DNA of 64,000 nt from Hephaestia caeni (lineage in GTDB: Bacteria; Pseudomonadota; Alphaproteobacteria; Sphingomonadales; Sphingomonadaceae): the NCBI RefSeq assembly GCF_003550065.1, contig NZ_QXDC01000006.1, positions 28,492 to 92,491 of the forward strand, read 5' to 3'. Below, piece after piece: positions 10,953-19,874 of the stretch (positions are counted from its first letter, which is position 1; every line of letters begins with the position of its first letter). Below the pieces are notes generated by a model. It had not been told where the DNA came from, did not search any database, and saw only the letters and a program-made list of their open reading frames with translations. The translations under genes and the position numbers were made by a program.

Positions 10953-12197
10953 TCAAGCCAGTTCGACCTGGCTCACCTCGTAACCGCCGGTGCGCAGCGC
11001 CTCGATCAGCCGGTCGAGATGCTTCGCGTCGCGTGTCTCGCACTCGATATCGGTGATCAACCCCTTGGCGGGCAGCGTCGTGAAGACGCGCTGGTGATAG
11101 ACTTCGATGATGTTGGCGCGCTGCTGATCGAAGATCCGCGCGACATTGTAGAGCGCGCCGGGCTGATCCTGGAGCCGGATACGCAGCCGCGCGAGGCGCC
11201 CCGAGCGCGCGAGATCGCGCAGCAGCACGTTGGCGAGCAATCGGGTGTCGATATTGCCGCCACACAGGACGATGCCGACGGTCTTGCCCTTGAAGCGCTC
11301 GGGATAAGCGAGCAGCGCCGCCAGCCCCGCCGAGCCCGCACCCTCGACGACGGTCTTTTCGATCTGGAGCAGCAGGCTCACCGCTTCTTCGAGGCTGCGC
11401 TCGCTGACCAGCACGATATCGTCGACCAGCGCCTCGACCATGCGGCCGGTGATCTGGCCCGGCGCCTTGACCGCGATGCCTTCGGCCAGCGTATCGCCCG
11501 CGCACGCCATGTTCGTGCCGTTGATGCGGTTGTACATCGACGGGAACAGTTCGGCCTGGACGCCGATCACCTCGATATCCCGGCCCGAGGCCCGCGCGAC
11601 CGTCGCCATGCCCGAGATCAATCCGCCGCCGCCGATCGGCGTGACGAAGGTGTCGATATAGGGTGCGTCCTCGAGCATCTCGATCGCGGTCGTGCCTTGG
11701 CCGGCGATGATGCGCGGATCGTCGAACGGGTGGACGAAGGTGTAGCCGCGCTCGGCCTCCAGTTCGCGGGCGTGCGCATAAGCCGCGTCGAACGTGTCGC
11801 CTTCGAGGATCACGGTCGCGCCGTGGCCTTCGGTCTGCGTCACTTTCACCGTCGGCGTGTTTCTGGGCATGACGATCGTTGAGGGGATTCCGAGTCGATG
11901 CGCGTGATAGGCGACGCCTTGCGCGTGGTTGCCTGCCGAGGCCGCGATCACGCCCTTGGCGCGCGCCGCCTCATCGAGCTGGAGCAAGGTGTTGAGCGCG
12001 CCACGCTCCTTGTAGGCCGCGGTGAACTGGAGATTTTCGAACTTGAGATAGACCTTGGCGCCGGTCATTTCCGACAGCGTCTTGCTGACCAGCGTCGGCG
12101 TGCGCACGATGGCATCGGCAATCCGCATGTGCGCCGCGCGAATATCCTCGATCGAAACGGGGAGGGCGGGGGCGGATGCGGTTGCGTGCGTTGCCAT
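10953..12197 (-). CDS. ilvA: Threonine ammonia-lyase (PLP enzyme with ACT domain)
   Basis: This 414-residue enzyme deaminates threonine to 2-oxobutyrate, the first step toward isoleucine. The PLP lysine is Lys63 in TAAYKERGALNTL, and GGGGLISG is the phosphate-binding loop. A single ACT domain covers roughly 335-414, as in the shorter type of threonine deaminase (biosynthetic E. coli IlvA has a longer double regulatory domain). Allosteric control through this ACT domain is likely, but the ligand cannot be read. The gene stands alone on this strand with palindromic repeats on both sides. Confidence 0.93.
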   Translation of the reverse strand: MATHATASAPALPVSIEDIRAAHMRIADAIVRTPTLVSKTLSEMTGAKVYLKFENLQFTAAYKERGALNTLLQLDEAARAKGVIAASAGNHAQGVAYHAHRLGIPSTIVMPRNTPTVKVTQTEGHGATVILEGDTFDAAYAHARELEAERGYTFVHPFDDPRIIAGQGTTAIEMLEDAPYIDTFVTPIGGGGLISGMATVARASGRDIEVIGVQAELFPSMYNRINGTNMACAGDTLAEGIAVKAPGQITGRMVEALVDDIVLVSERSLEEAVSLLLQIEKTVVEGAGSAGLAALLAYPERFKGKTVGIVLCGGNIDTRLLANVLLRDLARSGRLARLRIRLQDQPGALYNVARIFDQQRANIIEVYHQRVFTTLPAKGLITDIECETRDAKHLDRLIEALRTGGYEVSQVELA

Positions 12198-12210
12198 CTG
12201 GTTCTTCCGT

Positions 12211-12295
12211 TTGCCCTGAGCTTGTCGAAGGGCGGTGTTTCCCTCCGATCCGTCGACGGAATCGGCGGTGCTTCGACAAGCTCGGCACGAACGGA
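12211..12295. repeat. TTCGACAAGCTC-type inverted repeat
   Basis: CCCTGAGCTTGTCGAAGGG on the left and CTTCGACAAGCTCGGCACGA on the right are inverted copies about 40 bases apart. The CCTTCGACAAGCTCAGG element is a familiar intergenic repeat in sphingomonads and other alphaproteobacteria. It sits between the divergent ilvA and amidohydrolase genes. A third repeat class in this window, its sequence is unrelated to the GTCAT family. Confidence 0.75.
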
Positions 12296-12402
12296 GGCTG
12301 CGTGGCCCGCCTAGACCATCTGGCGCGTCGGCGGAACACCCCTTATGCGATTGCGTCCCTCATGTGATCGCGCAGACCACGACCGCGCTGGAGAATGCCC
12401 GA

Positions 12403-14040
12403 GTGAAGCTTTTGTTCTCGCGACCGATCGCGGCGCTGGCCGCATTGCTGATGGCCGTGCCCGCGCAGGCCGATGCGCTGATCGACAATGTCAACGGCAT
12501 CACGCTCGACGAGGACGGCGACGTCATCCACTTCACCGGCCTGTTGATGACGACCGACGGGCGCATCACCAAGCTGCTCGGCCGCAAGGACAAGCGCCCC
12601 GAAAAGCTCGACTGGCGCACCGACATGCACGGCAAGGTGATGCTGCCGGGGTTCGTCGACGCGCACGGGCACATCATGGACCTGGGGTTCCGGTCGATGG
12701 AACTCGACCTTTCCGACACGCATTCGCTGGCCGAGGCGCAGGCGAAGATCGCGGCCTATGCCGAGGCCAATCCCGAGCGGACGTGGATCCTCGGCGGCGG
12801 CTGGGATCAGGAGAAATGGGGGCTGGGTCGTTTCCCGACCGCGGCCGAGCTTGACGCGGTGGCCGGTGATCGTCCGGTCGCGCTGACGCGGATCGACAGC
12901 CATGCGGTGTGGGTCAATTCGGCGGCGCTCAAGGCGGCGGGGATCACGCCCGCGACCAAGGCGCCGCCGGGCGGGCGGATCGAAAACGGCATCCTCACCG
13001 ATGCGGCGCGGCTGATGATCATGCAGGCGGTGCCGCAGCCGCTCGCACGCGAACGCGATCTGGCGTTCATCCAGGCGCAGCAGATGCTGTTGTCGAAAGG
13101 CATCACGGCCACCGCCGACATGCGCACCACGCTCGACGACTGGCTGGTCTATCGCCGGGTTGCCGACAAGAACCTGCTGCGCATCCGCATCTTGAGCTAT
13201 GCCGACAGCATCCAGACCGCGAACCGCGCCGCCGGCGGCAGCCCGTCGCCCTGGCTCTACGACGACAAGCTCAAGATGGGCGGCGTCAAATTGTTCGCGG
13301 ACGGGGCGTTGGGGTCGCGCGGGGCGTGTCTCAAGGCACCTTATGCCGACGCGCCGAAGCAAAGCGGGCAGTGCCTGCTCACCGATGCGCAGCTCAAGAA
13401 CCTGATGAGCCGCGCGGCGATGGACGGCTTCCAGGTCGCGGTCCATGCGATCGGCGACAAGGCCAACGCCGAGGCGCTCGACGCGATCGAGGCGGTGTCG
13501 GACACCTACAAGGGTGATCGCCGCTGGCGGATCGAACACGCGCAGATCGTCGACCCCGCCGATCTCCCGCGCTTCGGCAAGGGCAGCATCATCGCCTCGA
13601 TGCAGCCGATCCATGCGCTGTCGGATCGGACGATGGCCGAGGCGCGACTGGGGCCGGGCCGGCTCGCGGGCGCCTATGCGTGGCATTCGATGCTCGAGAA
13701 CAAGGTGCCGCTCGCCTTCGGGTCGGATTATCCCAACGACGATTTCAACCCCTTCCACGGCTGGGTCGCGGGCTTCACGCGCGCCGACGGCGCCGGCCAG
13801 CCGTTCGGCGGGTGGCAGCCGCAGGAACGCATCACCCGCGAGGAGGCATGGCGCGCCTATACGATGGGCGGCGCCTATGCCGCGTTCGCCGAAGACCGGA
13901 TCGGCCGCCTTGCGCCGGGGCTGTGGGCGGATTTCATCATCGTCGACGCCGATCCCCTGCTCGCGACCGCCAGCGACCTGTGGAACATGCAGGTCGAGCA
14001 GACCTGGGTGGGCGGCAAGATGATGTGGAAACGGCAGTAG
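12403..14040 (+). CDS. Exported YtcJ-like amidohydrolase
   Basis: A 545-residue amidohydrolase of the YtcJ type (amidohydrolase 3 family). Metal-binding DAHGHIMDLG follows the entry strand GKVMLPGFVDAHGH. VHAIGDKAN, EHAQIVDPADL and the late FGSDYPNDDFNP supply the remaining metal and active-site residues. GTG 12403 is chosen as start because it follows GGAG and creates a signal peptide (ending AVPAQADA); the frame is open further upstream but that part is not protein-like. Substrate unknown. A degenerate copy of the gene's 3' end is found at 14187. Confidence 0.85.
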   Translation: MKLLFSRPIAALAALLMAVPAQADALIDNVNGITLDEDGDVIHFTGLLMTTDGRITKLLGRKDKRPEKLDWRTDMHGKVMLPGFVDAHGHIMDLGFRSMELDLSDTHSLAEAQAKIAAYAEANPERTWILGGGWDQEKWGLGRFPTAAELDAVAGDRPVALTRIDSHAVWVNSAALKAAGITPATKAPPGGRIENGILTDAARLMIMQAVPQPLARERDLAFIQAQQMLLSKGITATADMRTTLDDWLVYRRVADKNLLRIRILSYADSIQTANRAAGGSPSPWLYDDKLKMGGVKLFADGALGSRGACLKAPYADAPKQSGQCLLTDAQLKNLMSRAAMDGFQVAVHAIGDKANAEALDAIEAVSDTYKGDRRWRIEHAQIVDPADLPRFGKGSIIASMQPIHALSDRTMAEARLGPGRLAGAYAWHSMLENKVPLAFGSDYPNDDFNPFHGWVAGFTRADGAGQPFGGWQPQERITREEAWRAYTMGGAYAAFAEDRIGRLAPGLWADFIIVDADPLLATASDLWNMQVEQTWVGGKMMWKRQ

Positions 14041-14056
14041 GGGGCGGCCCCTTGCG

Positions 14057-14142
14057 GTCATGCCGGACTTGTGCCGGCATCCAATTATCCACGAGCGATA
14101 TTGCCCGAGGCTTGTTGGACCCCGGAACAAGTCCGGGGTGAC
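14057..14142. repeat. REP-type inverted repeat pair, copy 4
   Basis: GTCATGCCGGACTTGTGCCG starts the left arm and ACCCCGGAACAAGTCCGGGG with trailing TGAC ends the right arm. It begins 16 bases after the amidohydrolase stop codon and is followed by the duplicated gene tail and then by the repeat-bounded nuclease unit. Confidence 0.85.
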
Positions 14143-14186
14143 GGATCTGTATGGAAACAGTGGCAAGCCCAATCCGACTGCGAACG

Positions 14187-14229
14187 ATGCAGGTCGAGCA
14201 AACGTGGGTGGGCGGCAGGATGATGTGGG
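14187..14229 (+). pseudogene. Diverged duplicate of the amidohydrolase 3' end
   Basis: About 43 bases repeat the last codons of the preceding amidohydrolase (encoding MQVEQTWVGG and MMW in both places) with a few substitutions. The copy is followed at once by another GTCATGCC repeat arm, as the original is. This looks like the leftover of a second gene copy or of a tandem duplication of the tail-plus-repeat segment. Confidence 0.6.
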
Positions 14230-14238
14230 ACATTTTCT

Positions 14239-14637
14239 GTCATGCCGGACTTGTTCCGGCATCCAACGTGCCGCACACCGAGGCCATGCGGGAAAGGTTG
14301 CCCTGCGTTTACATGATGGCGAGCGGATTTCTCGGCACGCTCTATGTCGGCGTGACCTCCAACCTCGTCGGCCGTGTCATGCAGCACCGCGAGGGGACGT
14401 TCGAGGGTTTTACCAAGCGCTACGGTTGCGAACTGCTCGTCTGGTACGACGTAGGCGAGACGATGGAGACCGCTATCGCGCGCGAAAAGACGATCAAGAA
14501 ATGGCCGCGCGACTGGACGTGCAATCTGATCGAGCGCACGAATCCGGAATGGAATGATCTCGCGGTAGGGTTGGGGCTGGAGCCGTTGAGCTAGCGCCCG
14601 GCCGCTCGTTGGATGCCGGAACGAGTCCGGCATGACG
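14239..14637. mobile_element. Repeat-bounded GIY-YIG nuclease unit
   Basis: The left end is the arm GTCATGCCGGACTTGTTCCG continuing into GCATCCAAC (14239-14267). The right end is the arm GTTGGATGCCGGAACGAGTC continuing into CGGCATGAC (14608-14637). They are inverted copies of the same sequence. In every other copy of this repeat family the two arms are separated by a few dozen bases; here the spacer is a nuclease gene (14286-14594). The unit is therefore a candidate autonomous version of the repeat. No clear target duplication was identified. Confidence 0.55.
14286..14594 (+). CDS. GIY-YIG nuclease domain protein
   Basis: A 102-residue single-domain GIY-YIG protein of the short UvrC-like family. 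The GIY part is CVYMMASGFLGTLYVGVTSNL-like with the YIG equivalent LYVG, then an Arg and His (GRVMQHREG), and the C-terminal Glu-Lys region REKTIKKWPR. The domain cuts DNA in homing endonucleases and UvrC; the role of these small free-standing copies is not established. ATG 14286 is chosen; the frame is open upstream through a repeat arm and the duplicated gene tail, which is not native protein. The gene is tightly enclosed by inverted repeat arms. Confidence 0.85.
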   Translation: MRERLPCVYMMASGFLGTLYVGVTSNLVGRVMQHREGTFEGFTKRYGCELLVWYDVGETMETAIAREKTIKKWPRDWTCNLIERTNPEWNDLAVGLGLEPLS

Positions 14638-14644
14638 ATTTCCC

Positions 14645-14684
14645 AAAAAAAACGGCCGCGGCGCCCCCCGACGCCGCGGCCGCC
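14645..14684 (-). terminator. Rho-independent terminator of ctrA
   Basis: On the minus strand a GC-only stem (CGGCCGCGGCGTC pairing with GCGCCGCGGCCG, loop of about five G) is followed by eight T. It lies about 20 bases after the ctrA stop codon. Confidence 0.85.
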
Positions 14685-14702
14685 CGCTCGGGTGATCGGA
14701 GA

Positions 14703-15410
<708 letters not shown>

Positions 15411-15502
15411 GAGCTTATCCCCTGTTGCCGTCGCGTTGAGCCGCCCCTGGCCCAGCGTATCCCGGCACCCTCATTAACCAAATAAGGTCTGAAGGCAAAA
15501 GG

Positions 15503-15517
15503 TTAATTTGGTCTTAA
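15503..15517. promoter_or_regulatory. CtrA box upstream of ctrA
   Basis: TTAA-TTTGGTC-TTAA is an exact match to the CtrA consensus TTAA-N7-TTAA, about 93 bases upstream of the ctrA start codon. A second TTAACC half-site lies at 15474-15479, closer to the gene. Confidence 0.75.
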
Positions 15518-15604
15518 GCCGCAGAACTGCGCGAGTCGCGGGGCTCTGGAGGTTATCGAATCGTTATCGGCGCGGTCGCGACCGCGCGCTTGCGGGCCAT
15601 TTTC

Positions 15605-16531
15605 CTAAGATCGCGGGCGGGCGTCGGCATCGCGAACGCCGAGGTCGCGAAAGCGCGTCGCGAGGAAATCGATCAGCGCTTCGACGCGTGCGGGGCGGAG
15701 CGGGCTCGGCGGCGTCATCAGGTGGAGCGCGATGGGCGGGGGCCGCCAATCGGTGAGGATCGGCTCGAGCGTGCCCGTGGCGATATCGGCGTCGACGATG
15801 AAGCCCGGCAGGCGTGCGATCCCCAATCCGCCGCGCAGCGCCGGGAGCATCGCGTCGCCGCTGTTGCTCATCAGCCGTCCCGTTGGCCGCACCGCCGCTT
15901 CCTCACCGCCCGGACCGGTGAAACGCCACGCCGCGCCGGGCGCATTGGTATAGCCGATGCATTCGTGCTCGGCGAGTTGGGCAGGGTGCGTCGGGCGGCC
16001 ATGCTTGTCGAGATAGGCGGGCGCGGCGACGACATGCACCGCGATCCCGCACAGGCGGCGCGCGCGCAGCGACGAATCGGGCAGGGCGGCGATGCGCAGT
16101 GCAACGTCGAACCCCTCGGCGACGATGTCCACCTGCGCGTCGGAAAGGTTGAGGTCGATCTCGATCCCCGGATGCGCTTCGAGGAATTCTGCGATGACGG
16201 GCGCGAGATAGGCCATGCCGAAGGTCATCGGCGCGGCGACACGGACGAGCCCCGCGGGCAGCGTCGCGCTGTCGCGCGCGGCTTCCTCGGCCGCCTCGCC
16301 CTCGGCGACGATGCGGCGCGCATGGTCGGCGAGCGCCTTGCCGCTCTCGGTGAGGGTCAGCCGCCGCGATGTGCGATGGAACAGGCTGGTGCCGAGATGC
16401 GTCTCGAGCCGCGATACCGCCTTCGAGACGGTCGCCTTCGAAATGCCGATCGCCTCCGCGGCGGCGCTGAACGAGCGATGCTCGACCACGGCGGCGAAGA
16501 TCGCCCAGGCTTCGAAATCAGGCAGGCGCAT
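15605..16531 (-). CDS. LysR-family transcriptional regulator
   Basis: A 308-residue LysR protein with an N-terminal winged helix (MRLPDFEAWAIFAAVVEHRS through RLTLTESG, with the recognition helix AISKA-like GISKATVSKAVSRLE). An effector-binding domain covers about 90-300. It is divergently transcribed from the pirin and wrbA genes and almost certainly controls them, a recurring arrangement in proteobacteria for quinone or redox stress. The inducer is unknown. A GAAAC-N5-GTTTC palindrome sits just upstream of its start. Confidence 0.92.
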   Translation of the reverse strand: MRLPDFEAWAIFAAVVEHRSFSAAAEAIGISKATVSKAVSRLETHLGTSLFHRTSRRLTLTESGKALADHARRIVAEGEAAEEAARDSATLPAGLVRVAAPMTFGMAYLAPVIAEFLEAHPGIEIDLNLSDAQVDIVAEGFDVALRIAALPDSSLRARRLCGIAVHVVAAPAYLDKHGRPTHPAQLAEHECIGYTNAPGAAWRFTGPGGEEAAVRPTGRLMSNSGDAMLPALRGGLGIARLPGFIVDADIATGTLEPILTDWRPPPIALHLMTPPSPLRPARVEALIDFLATRFRDLGVRDADARPRS

Positions 16532-16535
16532 TTTC

Positions 16536-16550
16536 GAAACAATCCGTTTC
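16536..16550. promoter_or_regulatory. Palindromic operator candidate of the LysR/pirin intergenic region
   Basis: GAAAC-AATCC-GTTTC is a perfect dyad four bases upstream of the LysR start codon, and a further GTTTC repeat follows at 16555. LysR proteins bind interrupted dyads of the T-N11-A type between divergent genes, so this is the likely binding region. Confidence 0.5.
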
Positions 16551-16620
16551 TAACGTTTCCGTTTACGCCTCGATCATGCGCCCTATCTTGGGGCCAAGCA
16601 ATCCTTCGGGAGACAGGAAC

Positions 16621-17319
16621 ATGATCGAGAAACGCAGCTTCGACAGCCTTGGCCATGCCGATCACGGCTGGCTCAACGCGCGCCACCATTTTTCCTTCGC
16701 CAATTATTATGACCCCAACCGGATGGGCTGGGGCGCGATCCGGGTGTGGAACGACGACGAAATCGGCCCCAATTCGGGCTTTCCGGCGCATCCGCACCGC
16801 GACATGGAGATTATCACCTATGTCCGTTCGGGCGCGATCACGCACCAGGATTCGATGGGGAACCAGGGCCGCACCGCGGCGGGCGACGTCCAGGTGATGA
16901 GCGCGGGCACCGGCGTGCGCCACGCCGAATATAATCTGGAGGGCGAGACGACGACGCTGTTCCAGATCTGGATCGAGCCCAAGCGGGCGGGCGGCAGCCC
17001 GTCCTGGGGCGCCAAGCCCTTTCCGAAGGCCGATCGCTCGGGTCAGTTCGTCACGCTGGCGAGCGGGTTCGAGGGCGATGACGGTGCTCTGCCGATCCGC
17101 GCCGATGCCCGCGTGCTCGGCGCGACGATCAAGGCGGGCGAAAGCCTGACGCACACCGTCGGCGAAGGGCGGCACGCCTATCTCGTCGCCGCGACCGGCG
17201 CGATCGAGATCGACGGCGTGCGCTTCGATGCTCGCGACGGTGCGGCGCTGTCGGGCGGCCAGACCGTCACCATCACCGCAATCGACGACGCCGAAATCGT
17301 CCTCGTCGACGCGGAATAG
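16621..17319 (+). CDS. Pirin-family protein (quercetinase-like cupin)
   Basis: A 232-residue bicupin of the pirin family. The metal-binding motif is HPHRDMEIITYV in the first cupin with a further His in GVRHAEYN; the second cupin is degenerate, as usual. Bacterial pirins are reported as quercetin 2,3-dioxygenases or redox-responsive modulators. ATG 16621 follows GGGAGACAGGAAC and gives the conserved start IEKRSFDSLGHADHGWL; a longer frame from 16576 is not needed. It lies between the LysR regulator and wrbA, supporting a quinone or electrophile stress role. Confidence 0.92.
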   Translation: MIEKRSFDSLGHADHGWLNARHHFSFANYYDPNRMGWGAIRVWNDDEIGPNSGFPAHPHRDMEIITYVRSGAITHQDSMGNQGRTAAGDVQVMSAGTGVRHAEYNLEGETTTLFQIWIEPKRAGGSPSWGAKPFPKADRSGQFVTLASGFEGDDGALPIRADARVLGATIKAGESLTHTVGEGRHAYLVAATGAIEIDGVRFDARDGAALSGGQTVTITAIDDAEIVLVDAE

Positions 17320-17325
17320 CAATTC

Positions 17326-17347
17326 CCCCTCCCGCACGCGGGAGGGG
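17326..17347. repeat. Short GC-rich hairpin between pirin and wrbA
   Basis: CCCCTCCCG and CGGGAGGGG form a 9-bp stem with a 4-base loop. It is nearly the same module as at 1975-1996. Its place between two co-directional genes suggests an mRNA processing or stability element. Confidence 0.6.
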
Positions 17348-17375
17348 ATTATCACACCGGCAAAGGAGCCACCCA

Positions 17376-17978
17376 ATGACCAAGGTTCTCGTTCTCTATT
17401 ATTCGTCCTACGGCCATATCGAGCAGATGGCCGACGCGGTCGCCGAAGGCGCGCGCGCCGGCGGCGCCGAGGTGGATATCCGCCGTGTGCCCGAAACCGC
17501 GCCTGCTGCGGTCGTCGCCGCGGCCGGTTTCAAGGCCGATACGGCGCACCCGATGATCGAAAGCGCCAATGCGCTCGCCGATTACGATGCGATCATCATC
17601 GGCGCGCCGACGCGCTTCGGCCGGATGCCAAGCCAGATGGCGGCGTTCCTCGACACCGCCGGCGGGCTGTGGGCGTCGGGCAAGCTCAACGGCAAGGTCG
17701 GCGGCGCGTTCACCTCGACCGCGACCCAGCATGGCGGGCAGGAAATGACACTGTTCTCGATCATCACCAACCTGCTCCATTTCGGGCTGGCGGTGGTCGG
17801 CCTCGATTATGGTTATGCGGGGCAGACCGGCGTGAAGGAAGTCCACGGCAGCACCCCGTACGGAGCCTCCACGATCGCCGACGGCGACGGCAGCCGCCAG
17901 CCGAGCGAGATCGATCTGGGCGGCGCGCGCTATCAGGGCAAGCGGATCGCGGAAATGGCGGTCAAGCTGGCGGCCTGA
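17376..17978 (+). CDS. wrbA: NAD(P)H:quinone oxidoreductase WrbA
   Basis: A 200-residue flavodoxin-like protein of the WrbA family that reduces quinones by two electrons using FMN and NAD(P)H. The FMN phosphate loop is YYSSYGHIEQMADAV near the start; PTRFGRMPSQM and TQHGGQEMT are the WrbA-specific flavin contacts. Length matches E. coli WrbA (198). An SD, AAAGGAG, precedes the ATG. It follows the pirin gene by 56 bases with the small hairpin between. Confidence 0.94.
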   Translation: MTKVLVLYYSSYGHIEQMADAVAEGARAGGAEVDIRRVPETAPAAVVAAAGFKADTAHPMIESANALADYDAIIIGAPTRFGRMPSQMAAFLDTAGGLWASGKLNGKVGGAFTSTATQHGGQEMTLFSIITNLLHFGLAVVGLDYGYAGQTGVKEVHGSTPYGASTIADGDGSRQPSEIDLGGARYQGKRIAEMAVKLAA

Positions 17979-18005
17979 GGCATCGGCCGGACCTCTCAAC
18001 GAGGG

Positions 18006-18716
18006 TCAGTTCGATCCGGGCACCGGCGGCTGCGAAACGACGCGCACGACCAGATTGGGAAGGCGCGGCTTGGCCGGAAAATCAGCGCGGGCGGTGGCGA
18101 ACAGCAGTCGCGCCGCCCGCGCGCCGGGTTCGGTCGCCGACCGGCCGACCCAGCGCCAGTGCCACGGCTCCCAGGTCACGCCCTGCGGGTTCCTCCACGG
18201 GAACGACAGTTCGAAGCCATATTCGGTCGCGTGCTTGAGCAGCCATTGTCCGAGCGGGGTACGGTCGAAGCAATATTCGACATCGTCGCAGCCCGGCGAC
18301 GGCCGCGTGCCGAAATCGATCGCATAGCCGGTCGAATGCTCGCTGTGGCCCGGCGGCGCGACACTCATCGCGCGTTTCGCGGGCTCGGTGCAGCGGGCAT
18401 TGCCATCCGGGTCGGTGGCGCAGAACACCGCGCGCTGGTGCGCCGCCGAGCGGTAGCACGACACCCCCTGCACCGTGCCCGCGACGCCCGCCGCGTGCGC
18501 CGCGGCGATCAGCGCGGTCAGATCGGGGATCACCTCGCGGCGGAGCAGGCACGGCTGGCGCAGGTCGAAGCCTTCGGGCGCGGCGACGAGCATCGCGGGG
18601 TCCGCATCGGGATAGGGCAGGTGGCCGTAGAGGCGCGCGTCCGCGGCCTGCCCGGCGGAGGCGGGGGCGGCGGCAACGAGCGTGAGCGCGGCAAGCGCGG
18701 AGTGGAGCAGCATCAT
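18006..18716 (-). CDS. VanY-type D,D-carboxypeptidase (M15B)
   Basis: A 236-residue exported peptidase. After a signal peptide (MMLLHSALAALTLVAAAPASA) comes the M15 zinc site: SEHSTGYAIDF with the first His and Asp, and EPWHWRWV with the last His. Such enzymes trim the terminal D-Ala from peptidoglycan stems in the periplasm. The frame is open to 18755, but ATG 18716 follows AGGA at the right distance and starts the signal peptide. It is divergent from the pseudouridine synthase gene. Confidence 0.88.
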   Translation of the reverse strand: MMLLHSALAALTLVAAAPASAGQAADARLYGHLPYPDADPAMLVAAPEGFDLRQPCLLRREVIPDLTALIAAAHAAGVAGTVQGVSCYRSAAHQRAVFCATDPDGNARCTEPAKRAMSVAPPGHSEHSTGYAIDFGTRPSPGCDDVEYCFDRTPLGQWLLKHATEYGFELSFPWRNPQGVTWEPWHWRWVGRSATEPGARAARLLFATARADFPAKPRLPNLVVRVVSQPPVPGSN

Positions 18717-18778
18717 TCCTGTCCTGCGAGACGCCGCGGCTCTGGCATGAGCCACCGCTTGGTGGCAAGAGCGCGACC

Positions 18779-19426
18779 ATGCTCAGCGACCGCGTGATCT
18801 TCCTCGATGGCGAGGCCATCGTCCTCGACAAGCCGTCGGGCCTGCCCGTCGATCCGCCACGCGACGGATCGATCAGCCTCGAAAACCATCTCGAAAGCTT
18901 GACCTTCGGGTTCAAGCGCTGGCCGCAGGCGGTGCATCGGCTCGACCGCGACACCTCGGGCTGCCTGCTGCTCGCGCGCAACCCCAAGGCGCACAAGCGC
19001 TTCCAGCGCGCGTTCGAGGAAGGGCGGGTGGAGAAACGCTATCTCGCAGTGCTCGACGGCGTGCCCGAAGGCGAAGACGGCGTGATCGACATCGCGCTCG
19101 TCAAGGTGAGCAGCGCCGAGCGCGGCTGGCGGATGACGGGCGCGCGCAACGGCAAGCCCTCGCGCACGCGCTGGCGGGTGCTGGAGACGAGGAACGCGCG
19201 CACGCTCGTCGAATTCATGCCGGAAACCGGGCGCACCCACCAGATCCGCGTCCATGCCGCCGAAGGGCTGGGCGTGCCGGTGGCGGGCGATCCCGTCTAT
19301 GGCCGCGGCGGCGGGTCGTTTCTGCTCCATGCGGCGCACCTCGTCGTCACCCGCGACGGCAAGCCGCCGATCGACGCCACCGCGCCTTTTCCCGACCGCT
19401 TCCGCGAGGCGGGGTTCGATGGCTGA
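18779..19426 (+). CDS. RluA-family RNA pseudouridine synthase
   Basis: A 215-residue pseudouridine synthase. The catalytic Asp56 lies in HRLDRDTSGCLLL, and GRTHQIRVH is the second RluA hallmark. No S4 domain is present, so it is a short RluA-type enzyme similar to RluA or TruC. Whether rRNA or tRNA is modified cannot be read. The stop codon overlaps the start of arfB by eight bases, so the two are translated together. Confidence 0.9.
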   Translation: MLSDRVIFLDGEAIVLDKPSGLPVDPPRDGSISLENHLESLTFGFKRWPQAVHRLDRDTSGCLLLARNPKAHKRFQRAFEEGRVEKRYLAVLDGVPEGEDGVIDIALVKVSSAERGWRMTGARNGKPSRTRWRVLETRNARTLVEFMPETGRTHQIRVHAAEGLGVPVAGDPVYGRGGGSFLLHAAHLVVTRDGKPPIDATAPFPDRFREAGFDG

Positions 19427-19823
19427 GATCGCGATCCCCGAGGACGCGATCGAGGAACGGTTCCTCGCCTCGACCGGGCCAGGCGGACAGAATGTCAACA
19501 AGGTGGCGACCGCGTGCCAGTTGCGCGTCGACGTGTTCCGGCTGGGGCTTGAACCCGATGTGTACCGGCGCTTGAAGACGCTCGCGGGGAGCCGGATGAC
19601 CGGGGCCGGCGATCTCGTGATCACGGCGCGGCGTTTTCGCACGCAGGAGGCCAACCGCGCCGATGCGCGGGCGCGGCTTGCCGATCTGCTCGCCAAGGCG
19701 CACGAGCGCCCGATCAAGCGGCGCCCCACCAAGCCGAGCCGTGCCGCCAAGGCGCGCCGCGTCGATGCCAAGAAAAGCCGCAGTTCGATCAAGGCCGGGC
19801 GCGGCCGGGTGCGGCTGGATTAG
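19419..19823 (+). CDS. arfB: Alternative ribosome-rescue factor ArfB
   Basis: A 134-residue release-factor-like protein. The catalytic GGQ is at residues 22-24 (STGPGGQNVNKVA). A basic C-terminal tail (KRRPTKPSRAAKARRVDAKK) inserts into the empty mRNA channel of stalled ribosomes in ArfB/YaeJ. It has no stop-codon recognition domain, which separates it from RF1/RF2. The start ATG 19419 overlaps the preceding gene. The length (E. coli ArfB 140) is normal. Confidence 0.93.
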   Translation: MAEIAIPEDAIEERFLASTGPGGQNVNKVATACQLRVDVFRLGLEPDVYRRLKTLAGSRMTGAGDLVITARRFRTQEANRADARARLADLLAKAHERPIKRRPTKPSRAAKARRVDAKKSRSSIKAGRGRVRLD

Positions 19824-19848
19824 GGTGGGGGAGCGTGCCGGTGCGGCA
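19824..19848. repeat. Long palindrome family, half copy
   Basis: GGGTGGGGGAGCGTGCCGGTGCGGC corresponds to the right arm of the long palindromes at 10849 and 51025. The left arm is missing. It lies directly after the arfB stop codon. Confidence 0.6.
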
Positions 19849-19874
19849 ACGCCAGTGGAACGATAGGAAATACG

